Assembly: GCA_039583875.1 (NCBI GenBank)
Contig: CM077165.1
Location: 70,854,757-70,918,756, forward strand
Source of the DNA: Platanthera guangdongensis
Lineage: Eukaryota; Streptophyta; Magnoliopsida; Asparagales; Orchidaceae
Length of the DNA: 64,000 nt
Direction of reading: 5' to 3'
Shown piece by piece: positions 1 to 11,250 of the stretch. A program made the translations under genes and the position numbers. Under the pieces are notes generated by a model. The model ran no database searches. It was not told the DNA's origin and saw only the letters and a program-made list of their open reading frames with translations. The stretch's first letter is position 1. Every line of letters starts with the position of its first letter.

Positions 1-1551
1 TTATCGGTACATGATGAGAGATTGATCCATGAATTGGAGGCTTTGGATATATCTTGTGTCGACAAGCAGTCTAGTGCTGAGGTGAAATTGTTTTGGGCAG
101 AGGTGTAGTGTGACCTAGCTGATAGAGTTCGACGGGCTTTGGTTCAGGATAACAGCATGAAAAAGATCTTGGATGAATATTTGGATGGGTCATATTCCCA
201 GTTTGCTGTTGAAGATGGGTTGCTAAGGAAGGACGGTCGCCTATGCATTCCTAGTGCGGATAATCTTCGGGAGGAATTGATGTATGAGGCTCATCATACC
301 AAGTAATCAATCCACCCAGGAAGCACAAAGATGTATAGAGACATGAAGAAATTATTCTGGTGGCCAGGATTGAAGAAAGATGTAGCACTTTATGTGGCCA
401 AGTGCCGTACTTGTGCATTGGTGAAGGCAGAATGCCAGAAGCCCGGAGGTTTCTTGAATCCCCTACCTATCCCAGAATGGAAATTTGATGACATATCTAT
501 GGATTTTGTGCACGGTTTGCCGAAGTCGTAGAAGGGAAACGACGCCATTTGAGTGGTCATAGATAGGTTGACAAAGGTATCACACTTTATCCCGGTCAGG
601 AAGGAAGATCCGGTGGAAAAGTTAGCCAAACTCTATGTGGAGAATATTGTACGATTGCATGGTGTGCCCCGTAGTATTATTAGTGATCGAGATGGACGCT
701 TCACGTCGAATGACTGGAGGTTGGTGCATAGTCTGTTGGGTACTAAGCTAAAGTTTAGCACAGCCTTTCACCCGCAGACGGATGGCCAAACCGAGAGGGT
801 CAACCGGACGATGGAAGACATGCTTCGCATGTGCGTCCTAGATTTTGGAAAGCAGTGGGAAGATCACCTGTACATGGTGGATTTTGCGTACAACAACAGG
901 TTTTAGGCAAGTATTGGAATGGCGCCTTTCGAAGCCTTGTACGAGAGGAAGTGTCGTACGTCGTTGTCTTGGTTGGAGGCAGGCAAATCAAAGTTGTACA
1001 AACGTCAGGCGGTGGAAGACGCCACTTCAATGATACAGACAATTCAGGAAAGGTTGAAGATCGCTCAGGATAGACAGTCAAAGTACTATAATGCCAAGCA
1101 TAGGAATGTGGAATTCGATGTTGGTGATTGGGTGTACTTAAAAATCAAACCGTTCAAGGGTGTATCGTGGTTTCGACGCTTGAAGAAGCTGAGTCTGAGA
1201 TACCTTGGACCATTCGAAATCTTGGAGCGTGTTGGTGAGGCGGCGTATAGATTGAAGCTATCGGCGGAATTGAGTGGGCTGCATGACGTGTTCCACGTAT
1301 CGGTGTTGCATAAGGCGGTGCAAGAGCCTTCGCAGATCGTTGCAGATAATCAAGTACCAGTTGATTATAAGTTGACCACAAGGGTTAAGCCAGTACGTAT
1401 TGAAGATGCTGCAGTCAAGCGACTCCGTAACAAGGATATCCGTATGGTTAAAGTCCGTTGGGACATATGCGGATGGGAAGAGCTTTCTTGGGAGCGAGAT
1501 CAAGCTATGTTGGAGGGATACCCCGAGTTATTCCACTCAGGTATCATTTAG
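1..1551 (+). pseudogene. Element A pol fragment: integrase and chromodomain-like tail, nonsense-disrupted
   Basis: One continuous frame from base 1 to TAG at 1549-1551, broken by five in-frame stops (about 106, 304, 529, 550 and 904) and no frameshift. It encodes the end of the RNase H/connection region, then the integrase zinc-binding module (His pair near 294, CRTC near 400-411), then the catalytic core: first Asp in DISMDF near 490, second Asp in the SDRDG motif near 685, and Glu in GQTERVN near 793. A region after about 1390 (VKRLRNKDIRMVKVRW, then WEELSWE) resembles a chromodomain, which in this clade is thought to direct integration into heterochromatin. Several stops fit single transitions of conserved Gln or Trp codons, so the copy is dead as read. 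Confidence 0.85.
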
Positions 1552-1585
1552 ATTTGTGTACCTTAATTTCGGGACGAAATTCCTT

Positions 1586-1599
1586 AAGTGGGGGAGATT
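1586..1599 (+). other. Polypurine tract of element A
   Basis: AAGTGGGGGAGATT lies immediately before the LTR start TGTAAC. Its place between the pol stop and the LTR and its purine content identify it as the plus-strand priming site. Confidence 0.85.
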
Positions 1600-3576
1600 T
1601 GTAACGCCCTGAAAATTGTATTTGAGTCGGTCGCGAAAAAAAGGGATTTTTGGTGCCTGTATAGGGGTACACGGCCTAGGACACGGGCTTGTCCAAGGCC
1701 GTGTCTGACTGGTGTTTTTGGTCGTTTTCATCCCGAGAAGGACACGGTCAGGAACACGGCTAGCTGACACGGGCGTATCTTTGGACACGGGCGTGTGTCT
1801 ACCCGTATCAGTACCCGTGTGTAGTTGGGTCGTGTCGGTTAGCGTGGCGGTTATGCGTGACACGCCCCCGAACACGGGCATGTCGAGATACCCGACACGG
1901 GCGTGTCAGGTTGGACACGGACGTGTCTGAGCCCGTGTGTCGTTTCTCAGTTCGACGATCGTGCCTGGATCGAGGCATACAGCCTGGGACACGGCCGTGT
2001 GCCAAGCCATGTTTGGCCCAGGTCTGGAGATTTTTGAACAGATCTGAGCCATTCGTTTTCTTTAATTAAGTTCCAACGACCCAGATGATTTCCTGCTCTG
2101 TTAAGGCCGGGAATAGGGGAGTTAATCCCTCATTTATATCCAAGGCTTTCTCTTTCCAAGGTGTTAGAGAGAAGAGGAAGAAGAAGGAGGTTTCCGGCTG
2201 CCGGTGGAGCATCGGAGCACCGTTTCGAAATCTGAGAGTGGATCCGTGGAGGAAAGTTCGTTGCGAAGAGTTCTGTCCGTGTAGTTTTCCATGGCGCCAA
2301 AACGGACTACAAGGGTAATGATTCTCAACTTGAGCATGTGAAGCTCTTTCTTTCTGCATAGGGAATCCCACTCCCGCAAGTGTGCGGTGAGTGCGTGGTG
2401 TTCCTTAGGGTTGATGTGAATAGTCCCCCTTGTGTTGCATATAGAGCCCGTAATCGTAAGTACGGGCATATGCATTGTGTGTGAAGCCTACCCGGACGTG
2501 TATTGTCTGGATCGGTGATGTTGCATTTGATATGTTTTACCGGAGAAGACTCCGTGCTTTGGGTTTTTCGGGTTTCTACGCGGTAGATTGCAGCAGGGAT
2601 CCTTGGAGGTTAGCTTCAAGGCGCACCCGGAAAACTGAGCGGAAACGTGTTCTGCTAACTTGGCAGTCTGGGAACCGGCCTTGATCATAACTGGGTTATG
2701 AGATTGTTTGGAAAATTTTGGGATCCGAGAGAAGCTTGGCTTGTGCGTACGTCTTAATGTGAACTATGTGGTTGAGCAACGGGCAAGTGGAATTGGACCT
2801 AGGCTATGTGGTTCGGTGCGAGAGACCCGAAAAGGGCACTAGCCGTTGGCATAGTCGGGAGCCTTAGACTAGACAGGGTCAGAAAGGCTAAAATGCTCAC
2901 TTGGTTGCCATCTTTGGGATGGTGGTGTTGACACTGATATGTCAGGACTCACCGTTAATGTGCCCTGAGTACACGGGGTGTTTGGCCGTGCAAGCCTACA
3001 CCTGTGGCGTAGTATAGTGCCCTTTATTATTTTATTGGGCTAGTGATTGCAGAGAAAGAGCACCGCCATCCCGAGTAAGGGGCGGGGTCGTTATAATTTG
3101 GTCGGCTTTTGGCTGACCGTTGCTTTGTTTGCCACCTTGTAGTGTAATTGTGCTTGCAGGTGCTGCGGAGCCGAGTACCAAATAGCGGGCTGGAGCCCAT
3201 GTTGCTGTGCTGGCCCTAGAAGGCCATAGAATAGTTGTTTTTTACTTTTATCATGCGTGGCCGGCCTGCGAGCCGATGTATGTAAGACATGTTTTATTAA
3301 GTGAACATTTGTAAGGCCATAAGGCCATGTACCCTTTTCAGTGTATTTGGGTTTCTTTCCTTTGGTTGTGGTCGTGGACATTCATATTTATTGGATTTAA
3401 GATTTGGGTTCTTTCAACTTTAAAAGCTTCCGCTAGAATGCTTTGTGTAGGACGAGTAGTCTTAATTGGATGGTTTGAATATTCATTTGGTAATCCTTCC
3501 GACTGTCTGTGGTATATGGCGTCGGGTTCCAGCTGGACCTTCTGTTATATGTCATGCGACAGATGGGGGTGTTACA
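1600..3576 (+). repeat. 3' LTR of element A (1,977 bp)
   Basis: It begins TGTAACGCCC and ends GGGGTGTTACA, giving an inverted TGTAAC/GTTACA terminus typical of chromoviruses. An array of ACACGG-type inverted motifs occupies its first 70-410 bp, and a TATA-like stretch (TTTATATCC, near 2133) follows. Open frames inside this block are chance frames in non-coding DNA. Confidence 0.85.
1668..2010. promoter_or_regulatory. ACACGGGCGTGT-type inverted-motif array in the A LTR
   Basis: More than a dozen copies or half-copies of ACACGG/CCGTGT occur here, several as inverted repeats. The clearest is GACACGGGCGTGTC at 1894-1907, with arms GACAC/GTGTC around GGGC. The block sits in the presumed U3, ahead of the TATA-like stretch near 2133. 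Regulatory function is inferred from position only. Confidence 0.6.
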
Positions 3577-3704
3577 GTGTGCTTCCCTAATTTAAAAATT
3601 CCTCATACGTGAATTTTATTAAATAATTTTTGGATTAACATTTACTAAAATTTTACTAAAAATTTTATAAACTTAAAACAAAATTTACTACATTATTCGC
3701 AATC
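3577..3704. other. AT-rich non-coding 3' region of element B
   Basis: Lies between the integrase stop of B and the A LTR. It is AT-rich, and I see no gene or motif in it. It is probably B's 3' untranslated region, truncated in this view by the A insertion. Confidence 0.5.
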
Positions 3705-5735
3705 CTAGTCTAGATGGAGGCAGGTTTCTTGACGAGCGAAGTCTTGAGGAAGCGCACCGCAGTAAGGTTTTAATCGGTGCCCATTGACTTTAAAATCTCC
3801 CTTCTCAGGGTAGGTTAGCTCGACAATGCCGTAGGGAAAGACTTCTTTAACTTGGAACAGTACGGACCATTTAGACCTTAACTTCCCGGGGAATAAACGC
3901 AGTCTGGAATTAAAAAGGAGGGCTTGGTCACCTTTTTGGAATGTCTTGGGTTTGCGAAGGTGATGGTCATGGAATAGTTTGGTATTATCCTTATAAATCC
4001 GATATTTCTCGTAAGCCATGGTTCTCCACTCATCTAATTCGTTAAGTTGAAGTTTTCGTTTCTCCCCTATAGAATTAGTGTCAAAATTCAAAGAGCGTAT
4101 TGCCCAATACAACTTGTGTTCTAATTCTATAGGCAGGTGACAAGATTTACCATAGACTAATCTAAAGGGGGTGGTCCCTATAGGTGTTTTGAAGGCGGTC
4201 CTATATGCTCACAAACAATCGTTTAGCTTCATAGACCATTGCTTCATATTCCCTTCTATAGACTTTTCTATGTTCCTCTTAAGTTCTTTATTCAAAACTT
4301 CAACTTGACCACTAGTTTGTGGATGATAAGGAGTGGCTATCCTATGTGTAACTCCATATTTTTGTAAAACTTCATCTAGTTGTAGATTACAAAAATGTGA
4401 ACCCCTATCGCTAATAAGTGCACGTGGTGTGCCAAATCATGCGAATAAGGTTTTCAAAAATCGGATTACTACTCTACTATCATTAGTAGGCAAAGCTTGA
4501 GCTTCAACCCACTTTGATACATAATCTACAGCTACCAAAATATATTTATTCCCGTAAGAAACTAGAAATGGTCCCATAAAGTCAATCCCCCACAGATCGA
4601 ATACTTCACATTCAAGAATAAAGTTTTGTGACATTTCATGTAATTTAGAAATATTACCTGATTTCTGACAAGAATCACTTGAAAGCACATACCTTTGGGC
4701 ATCCCTGAATAGAAGGGGACAATAAAAACCATAATCAAGAACCTTTTTTGCAGAGCGATTTGCTCTATAGTGACCACCAGCAGGACCTGAATGACACTGC
4801 TCCAGGATTCTCCAACCATCCTCCACTGATACACACCTTTGTATAACGGAACTTGCACATATCCGAAAAAGAAAGGGGTCCTCCCAGAAGTAATATTTCA
4901 AGTCAGAGAAAAATTTCTTTTTCTGCTGATATGAAAATTCTTTTGGAAGGACCTTAGCCACAAGATAGTTTGCATAATCGGCAAACCATGGATAATCAGG
5001 ATTTATATTTGTAGATAAGGTAAATAACGATTCCTGAGGGAATGTATCAGAAATCTCAGATTCATCTAACATTGCTCGTAGTGGATTTTCTAAACGTGAG
5101 AGATGGTCTGCTGCTAAGTTTTCTGCTCCTCATTTATCCCTAATTTCCAAATCAAATTCTTGCAATAAAAGAACCCAGTGGATTAAATGAGGCTTTGCTT
5201 CTGCTTTGGCTAATAAATATCTTAGGGTAGAGTGATATGTGTATACTACCACCTTAGACAATGTTAAACAGGATCTAAATTTATCAAAGGTAAATACCAC
5301 TGCTAGAAGTTCTTTTTCCGTAGTTGTATAATTCTCCTGCGCATTATTAAGTGTTTTGCTAGCATAATATATAGGGTGAAAGTGTTTGTTTTGGCGTTGT
5401 CCTAAAGTAGCTCCAACTGCAAAACTGCTAGCTTCACACATGATCTCGAATGACTGACTAAAATCAGGCGCGATCATAATCAGAGAATTAATTAATCTTT
5501 CTTTTAAGAACTCAAAAGCATGTATACACTCTTATTCAAAAATAAAAGGTGTGTATTTTTCTAAAAGCCTAGTAAGTGGTTTAGTGATTTTAGAGAAGTC
5601 CTTAATAAACCGACGGTAAAATCCAGCATGTCCTAAGAAACTTCTCACTGCCTTAACGGAGGTTGGTGGTGGTAACTTTTTTATGGTTTCAATTTTTGCT
5701 CTATCTACTTGAATTCCTTGGCTTGAGATTTTATG
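3705..5735 (-). pseudogene. Element B pol, distal part: end of RT, RNase H and integrase
   Basis: One minus-strand frame covers the end of RT, RNase H (conserved [19 protein letters not shown] near 5370-5330), the integrase zinc module near 4790-4660, the core (Asp in WGIDFMGPF; Asp in ISDRG near 4410; Glu in GQVEVLN) and a C-terminal domain ending at 3705. In-frame stops occur near 5532, 5130, 4437 and 4210; two fit TGG to TGA or CGA to TGA. One zinc-ligand Cys appears replaced by Ser (SSDSC, near 4670). The frame resumes the RT broken off at 33638 on the far side of element C. Confidence 0.85.
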
Positions 5736-5740
5736 TCCAA
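5736..5740. repeat. Left target-site duplication of element C (TCCAA)
   Basis: TCCAA directly precedes the LTR end of C and recurs at 33638-33642 directly after the other LTR. Removing one copy and element C restores the B reading frame through the RT region. Confidence 0.9.
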
Positions 5741-7353
5741 TGAAAGTGCAGCTAGATCTGATATACTCTAGAGGGGGGGGGGTGAATAAAGTATGGTGCT
5801 TAAAAACCTTTTACAACAATTGTTGTAATCTGAGAGAACACGGAAGCAAATATTAAATCTAATCACAGAGTAACCTACAAAAGAAATTAATCACAGATCC
5901 TAACTAATCACAGATCAATCACAGCCAGAAACAAAAATAAAGACAAGAAAGCCAGAAGACAAAAGGAGCTATAGTGGTTCCCCTAAACTTGGGTACATCC
6001 ACTCTTCTACCACCCTAGGTAGGAATCCACTGCAGGATGAGTTGATCAGGTGTCCTGGGAACCAATGATATTTTGGTAAGGTGCTCAAAAACCAAATCAG
6101 ATTTTTTGATCAGGTATCTTGCCACCAATGAGCTTTTGATAAGGTGCTCAAAAACCAGGCACAAACTTTTGAAGGGAGTTTGAAAAACCCTTTACAGAGA
6201 TGGGGATGAGAGAGTTATGGAAGTCTTCTCTTTCTCAAAGTAGCTGAGAAGACTATGTGGATTTGATGTTGTCAAAGCTCCCCCTGAGTTCTTGAGATGT
6301 TCATGAAATGAAGCTTTGCTGTAGGGTGATAGGCCTTCAGAGATTGATCTCCAGCAATTGATGATTTCAACAACAGCTGAAATGTTAGGTGTTTGCAGTC
6401 TTGAATGATGTTGGCCTTGAACACTTGAATCACAGGAGATCTGAAGATTTCAGATGGTTGATCTCCTTGGTTGTGTGTTCTTGTATGAGTTCTTTTAGAC
6501 AGAGAATGTCTACAGCTCTTTCTCTTTTTCTCTTGTGAACAGTTGGTGTTGAGAAAGATGTTGTTCCAGAGAATATTTTTAGTTCTTCTTCTTCTTGTAC
6601 ACTCTCTGCAGATGCTATCAGAATTCTCTTCTGTGTGATTCAAAAATCTTGTCTTTTATTCCCTGGTTCTGAATAAAAAATGATCCTCTGTCAAGAATAG
6701 CCGTTGGCCTGACATTAATTGCATCCTTAATTGCCTTTGTCTTTTGGGGGAAAGTCCAAAGAAACATTCCTTGATAATCCCTTGAAACTTGGTCCAGAAT
6801 AAATAAAAACGGCTAGAAAATCTTCTGAATTAATTGCTGAATAACTCCTTAACTGTCCTGAATTTGAATCTTGAGAAACATTGAATTCTTCAGAAAAACA
6901 TCGAACTGAGCTCTACTATCGTCGAACTGAGCTCAGCAATTTGGACTTAGATAGCAACAGAGATCGTCGATCTGAGCTCAACTATCGTCGAACTGAGCTC
7001 AGAGATAGAGAATCAATACTGAGTCAAGATCGTCGAACTGAGCTCGAAGATCGTTGAATGGAGTTCGACGATTTGTTGAAGTTGAGCTCAACGATCGTCG
7101 AATGGAGTTCGACGATCCGTCGAAGTTGAGCGAGACGATCGTCGATTGGACTTCGACGATTTGTCATACTGAGCTCGACGATATGACTTAGTCTTCAAAC
7201 TGAAAAACCTTGGTCTTGAGGGCAGCTTCCAAACCTAACTAATAACCCTTAGACTCAATTCTAATTGACCTTTAGATCTATATAGGAGGTCAAAAACAGG
7301 TTTCCTAGAGACATAGTGATCCTGACCCAAATTAGTAATAGGGTGTTCCAACA
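5741..7353 (-). repeat. 3' LTR of element C (left in the window)
   Basis: On the minus strand it starts TGTTGGAACACCC and ends TGCACTTTCA. It pairs with 32021-33637; the two are nearly identical in the stretches I compared, differing in scattered bases and the length of a G run near 5773. It holds a TCGACGAT array and an AATAAAAG box (6653-6660, minus strand). Confidence 0.9.
6898..7182. promoter_or_regulatory. ATCGTCGA/TCGACGAT array in the C 3' LTR
   Basis: A dense run of ATCGTCGA and TCGACGAT half-sites, often paired around a GAGCTC-like centre to form an imperfect 23-24 bp inverted repeat. It begins about 170 bp inside the LTR and ends about 240 bp before the AATAAAAG box. The same block occurs in the other C LTR (33180-33466). 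Enhancer-type function is inferred. Confidence 0.6.
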
Positions 7354-7367
7354 ATCTCCCCCTATTT
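7354..7367 (-). other. Polypurine tract of element C
   Basis: On the minus strand AAATAGGGGGAGAT directly precedes the LTR start TGTTGG. The same tract is present in F. Confidence 0.85.
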
Positions 7368-7518
7368 GGGTTAGGATTACTATTTACAGAACTTGCATAA
7401 ATTAAAGAACAACATACAAAGCAACAATACAGAAATGCAATAAGCAGGACATTGCAGAAGCACAGATATATTATCCCAGACAGAAATCAAGAATCAGAAT
7501 AATTGTCACCTTACATAA

Positions 7519-10500
7519 TTATTCCTTCTCCTTGCTCTTTATAAGTTTGATTTCTCTATTAGGATTGAGAGCTTCTTTCTTTGACCTTCTGTCATCTGCT
7601 GCACCTAAAGAAGTTTGCTGTTTGGGCCTTGGAACCACAGCTTCAGGATGCAGCTCCATATATCTATCAGAATCAAAGAATTTGCTTGAAGCATATCTTT
7701 CCAGTTCTTTCTTTCTTTGTTCAGGCAATGTAGTAATGTTGGAGGAATCTCTACCTTGCTCTTTGGCTTTCTTGATTTGATCCAGGGCAGCTAGCTCTTT
7801 CATCCTGGCAGTCCATGCAGTAGGGTTATTTTCTGGATCTTCAAAGGGCACTGGAGGCTCATATCTGTTGGATGGATTATCTGGAGGAGCTCTGGATGAG
7901 ACTACTTCTTTCAGCTTATAGGGAAAAGGACCTGATATTGTATCTGATGAAGCTTGTCCTTCCCTAGAGTATGGATGTTGCCTAGAATAGCCCTTTGAGT
8001 AAACTTGAAATTACCTTTGGCTTCCTCTATAGTTTCCTCTTCTAGATTTAGAACCTCTGGACTGGCTTCCCCTATAATAAGATCTTGCATGAGGCTGATA
8101 GGGGGTTTGGCTTTTAGCAGAAGGTTGAGCAGCTGAGCTTCCACCTGCACCTGCATTAGGAGGAGGTGTTGGAGGAGGATGTGGATGATGAAACTGAGAA
8201 GATCCTTTCTCATACTTCCTCTTCTTCTTCATAGCCTTAAGTTGGTTCTTGGAATACTGCATCAAATGCTCAGTTATGGGGCAGTCATGAAGAATGTAAT
8301 AAGGAATATCATTAGTGTCCTTGACTTTGGCTGGAGGCACCCTTTTCATAGCTTTGCTCCTTGCCTTCCTTTTCCTGTCTATGGTGGCAGAAGAATCATC
8401 AGAATCAGTCTTAAATTCATCACTCTCAGAGCTTTGCTCATCATATAAAGCATCAATCTTTTTCAAATATTCTTTCTAAAGTTGGGTTGGAGCAGATGAA
8501 GCAGCAGTGGTTGTAGCAGCAGCAGATACAACACTAGTAACAACAGAAGTTGTAGCAGCAGTTGTAACAACATGCACAAAAGTTGCAGATACAAAAACAT
8601 CAGCAATTTCAGATATACTACTTTCAGAGACAATAGGTTCAGCATTAGCAGGGGGTGCAGCAGTAATGACAGCAGCAGCTGGAGTAGCAACATATTCAGA
8701 TAAAACAGTTTCAGATACAAAAATATCAGCAACAACAGTTTCAGATATAATAGTTTCAGTAACATCAATATCATCAGCAATAGCAGCAACAACTGGAACA
8801 ACATGAATAAAAGTAGGCTCAAAATCATATGCCTCTGTCTGCATATCCTCAGAAACTTGAACAACATCAGCATCATCACTGACAGCAGCAGCAACAGGAA
8901 TAACAACAATATTTGCAGCATAAACTGAATTGACAAAAGAAGTTATAACCCTGGTTTCACAACTAGAGAAGGGCACAATGTTCTTGGAGAGATCCTCTGA
9001 TGACTGGACTGCAACTTTCTCTGGAAGACAACTGAAATAAATTGAATCAAAATCTGAGAGCAGGGACCTGAGGTCTACTGAAAAGACAACAACTTGAGGT
9101 GGAACTAGAGCATGAGTAACAGCAGCAGCAGCAGCAGGAGCTGAATAATTAGCAGCAGCAGGCAATCTCACCACTTCATTAGGCATCTCCCCCTGCCTGG
9201 ATTAAGAGAATGCTGGATCAAGGCACACTGATGAAGGGATTGCCTGAGGAAATAAAGAGGATAGCCTGGCAGAAAGGGCTGCCACTAACTGAAGTAATGG
9301 AGCCAAGGAGGTCTCCAATAGAAGTGAAAGCCTGGGAGCTATTAGTTCATACAGCTGGTCAGCTATGGCTGAAATATCTATTTGCTCAGCAGGTAATTGA
9401 GCAGAGGTAGAGGATGGAGCTATTTGTGATGTTGGTGGAGAGCTGGTGGATGGTAGAAGTGAAGGTTGAGGTGTGGGTATTGTGGAGATGGAAGACAGTG
9501 GTATGGAGATAGAGGGTGTGAAGGTGGGTTGATCAATAATGTCTTGTAATAGCTGTTGGTAAGAGGTAGATGAGGAGGAGGGAAGCTCAGGAGGAGATGA
9601 AGGTGAGTCATCCATGAAGGAATCATCAAGAAGACTGAATGATGGAATGGTGGATGAGGTGTCAATATCTGGGTGAGGGTAGTGGTGTAATGGATGGAAT
9701 ACTTCTTCTGGTATTGGAAGAGTGGGGATTGGAGATGAAATAGATGTTGGAGAAGGGCTGGAAATGATGATTGTGGATGAAATTTGAATGGTGGAGGGAA
9801 CTGGAGGAGATGAAATTGGAGTTGGAGGAGGAGAAGCAGCAGCAGGCAAGTCATTTGCAGGGGTAGAGACTTGAGGGGAAGTGACTGTTACAGTCCTGGT
9901 GCCTGAAGTTGTGCTTGCAGAAGGCCTGCTGGGCTTGGTTATCTGCCTGTCCCATTTGCCAAATAGGGCACAGGACAATCTCTTTGAAGCATTAATATGT
10001 ATCCCAGAAGATACTAGCAGAGTAGGGCATCTATTCTGAAGAAAGAGCCCTAGGATCCTCCCAAAATTCACAAAGTTCTTATTGATTTTCTTCTTAATCA
10101 GGTCAAAGAAGACCTCTCCCCAGTTCAACTGTTTCTTGTCCATAATAGCTCCCATCAAGCACAGCTGATACCTAGAGATAGTATCATGTGCTGAATGCTT
10201 GGCCAACAAAACTTTGCCTACTACATCAGCTAAGAACCTGTATTCCACAGCTAGGTTCTTCTTCAGCAGCTTGCTAGGGTTAGCATTAGAGTGACCCATT
10301 CTTGCAAGCAAATCAGAAAATTCCTCTCCAGATAACTCAGCAGAATCCCTTCCAGAACTTAACTCAAAAACCTCTGTCAGAATAGCCGGAGTCAAGGGTA
10401 CCTGGGTTCCAGAAATTGAACCAACTACCGTGCTTTGGTCCTGGTTGTGGGCAGTATAGACCCACTCCTTAATCTCATCAGCAGCCAGTTTGATTCTTGT

Positions 10501-10644
10501 CGACATGATGGTAGCAAGTTTCTGCTCCTTGAACAATTCCAGAATATCTTGAAAAACTTGATCAATGGTGCTAAAAGACTCCATGTCTATGTCAAATCCA
10601 GCATCGAATTTCATTGCGGCAAGAACAGCAACAGAGACGGCCAT
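7519..10644 (-). pseudogene. Element C third ORF (SIRE-type extra ORF), with stops
   Basis: A single minus-strand frame from ATG at 10644 to the stop at 7519 (about 1,041 codons), with in-frame stops at 9202-9204, 8476-8478 and 8011-8013 and no frameshift. The N-terminal 230 or so residues match the F copy closely. They are followed by a Pro/Ser/Thr-rich stretch, an Ala/Val-rich stretch, a basic segment (RKRKARSKAMKR), an Arg/Gly/Ser-rich segment and a charged C-terminus. Such ORFs are often called envelope-like in SIRE elements, but I see no convincing signal peptide or transmembrane segment. The start is supported by the same ATG context in F. Confidence 0.8.
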
Positions 10645-10650
10645 GATTAC

Positions 10651-10675
10651 CTGCAAAAATAAACAAACAAAACGA
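10651..10675 (-). promoter_or_regulatory. 3' splice-acceptor-like site before the C third ORF
   Basis: The minus strand reads a T-rich stretch then TTTTTGCAG followed by GTAATC and the ORF3 ATG. F has TCTTTGCAG then GTACA and ATG at the same distance. Conservation suggests a real acceptor, but no donor was identified with confidence. Confidence 0.4.
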
Positions 10676-10758
10676 CCAAGTGTAGAGATATTTGGAGGGA
10701 AAGAGAATTTTTGCAGAGAAATCGAAAGCGCAAAAGGAGAACGACGGCGAAAAATGAA

Positions 10759-10765
10759 TTTTATA
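10759..10765 (-). promoter_or_regulatory. TATA box upstream of the C third ORF
   Basis: TATAAAA on the minus strand, in the context CCCTAATATAAAATTC, 115 bp before the ORF3 ATG and just after a TCGACGAT array. The same arrangement is found in F (49790) and H (63990). Confidence 0.5.
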
Positions 10766-10797
10766 TTAGGGTTCGACGCAGAAAAGGAAAGATCATT

Positions 10798-11055
10798 GAA
10801 CTCAGTTCGACGATCAGGGCTTCTAAAGGAATCTGAAGAGTCTTCAATATCGTCGATCTCCGTTCGACGATATTGGAGAGCATCAAGCTCTGTTCGACGA
10901 TCGTTCAGAGAACAAAATCGTCGAGCGCCGTTCGACGATCGTTGACCGGAAGAGATAGTTCAGACTATCTGAGAAATGCTGAACTCAGGTCGATGATTTC
11001 GGAAATCGTCGATCTCCGTTCGACGATCTGAGGGAAAATCGTCGAGCGTAGTTCA
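10798..11055. promoter_or_regulatory. TCGACGAT array in the C pol-ORF3 spacer
   Basis: Repeated CGTTCGACGATC and ATCGTCGA half-sites between the pol stop (11143) and the TATA box at 10759-10765. The motif is the one in the C LTRs. No coding frame is conserved here between C, F and H, so the block is probably non-coding. Confidence 0.55.
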
Positions 11056-11142
11056 AAGACCAGAAATACACTCTAGACACTAAGAAAAATCAAGATGTTT
11101 GCCTAGTCTTGGTCAATTTTTAAACTTTTAAAATCTTGGATA

Positions 11143-11250
11143 TTATTTTAGACTTCCTCCATCTAACATTTCTAACTGATTTAGGAAGAAGGTGTGTTTC
11201 TTTTCATCCAAGGGTTTGGGGAAAATATCTCCCCTTTGCAAATCAGTTGA
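11143..11250 (-). pseudogene. Element C pol: last 36 codons, cut off by element D
   Basis: The minus strand encodes the end of the RNase H region of the SIRE-like pol ([20 protein letters not shown], then MLDGGSLK) and the stop TAA at 11143-11145. It matches the ends of F and H pol. It continues the frame interrupted at 26808 on the other side of D. A Thr in the GDIFTKPL motif is Pro here. Confidence 0.85.
11246..11250. repeat. Left target-site duplication of element D (GTTGA)
   Basis: GTTGA precedes the D LTR here and recurs at 26808-26812. The two flanks rejoin the C pol frame when D and one copy are removed. Confidence 0.9.

Larger units (their letters stand above)
1..3576 (+). mobile_element. 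Element A: 3' part of a Tekay/Del-like Ty3/gypsy chromovirus
   Basis: The visible part runs from the integrase region of pol through a polypurine tract into a complete 3' LTR. The order integrase, chromodomain-like tail, PPT, LTR starting TGTAAC and ending GTTACA is the usual chromovirus arrangement. The 5' half lies outside the window. Its right end abuts the 3' flank of the Athila-like element B, so A probably inserted into B. The five bases after the LTR (GTGTG, 3577-3581) are the expected target duplication, but the left copy is not visible. Lineage is judged from protein similarity and LTR form, not from a tree. Confidence 0.85.

Noticed and set aside
1537..2005. Several 65-114 codon frames in the A LTR
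   Set aside because: They overlap the ACACGG array and are non-coding by position.
6898..7182. TCGACGAT repeats resembling a CRISPR array
   Set aside because: Units are short inverted half-sites with irregular spacing, there are no unique spacers, and the context is a plant LTR.
8463..8936. Leu-rich 157-codon frame on the minus strand
   Set aside because: It is a shifted frame over the Ala/Val-rich part of the C third ORF; the true frame is continuous through it.
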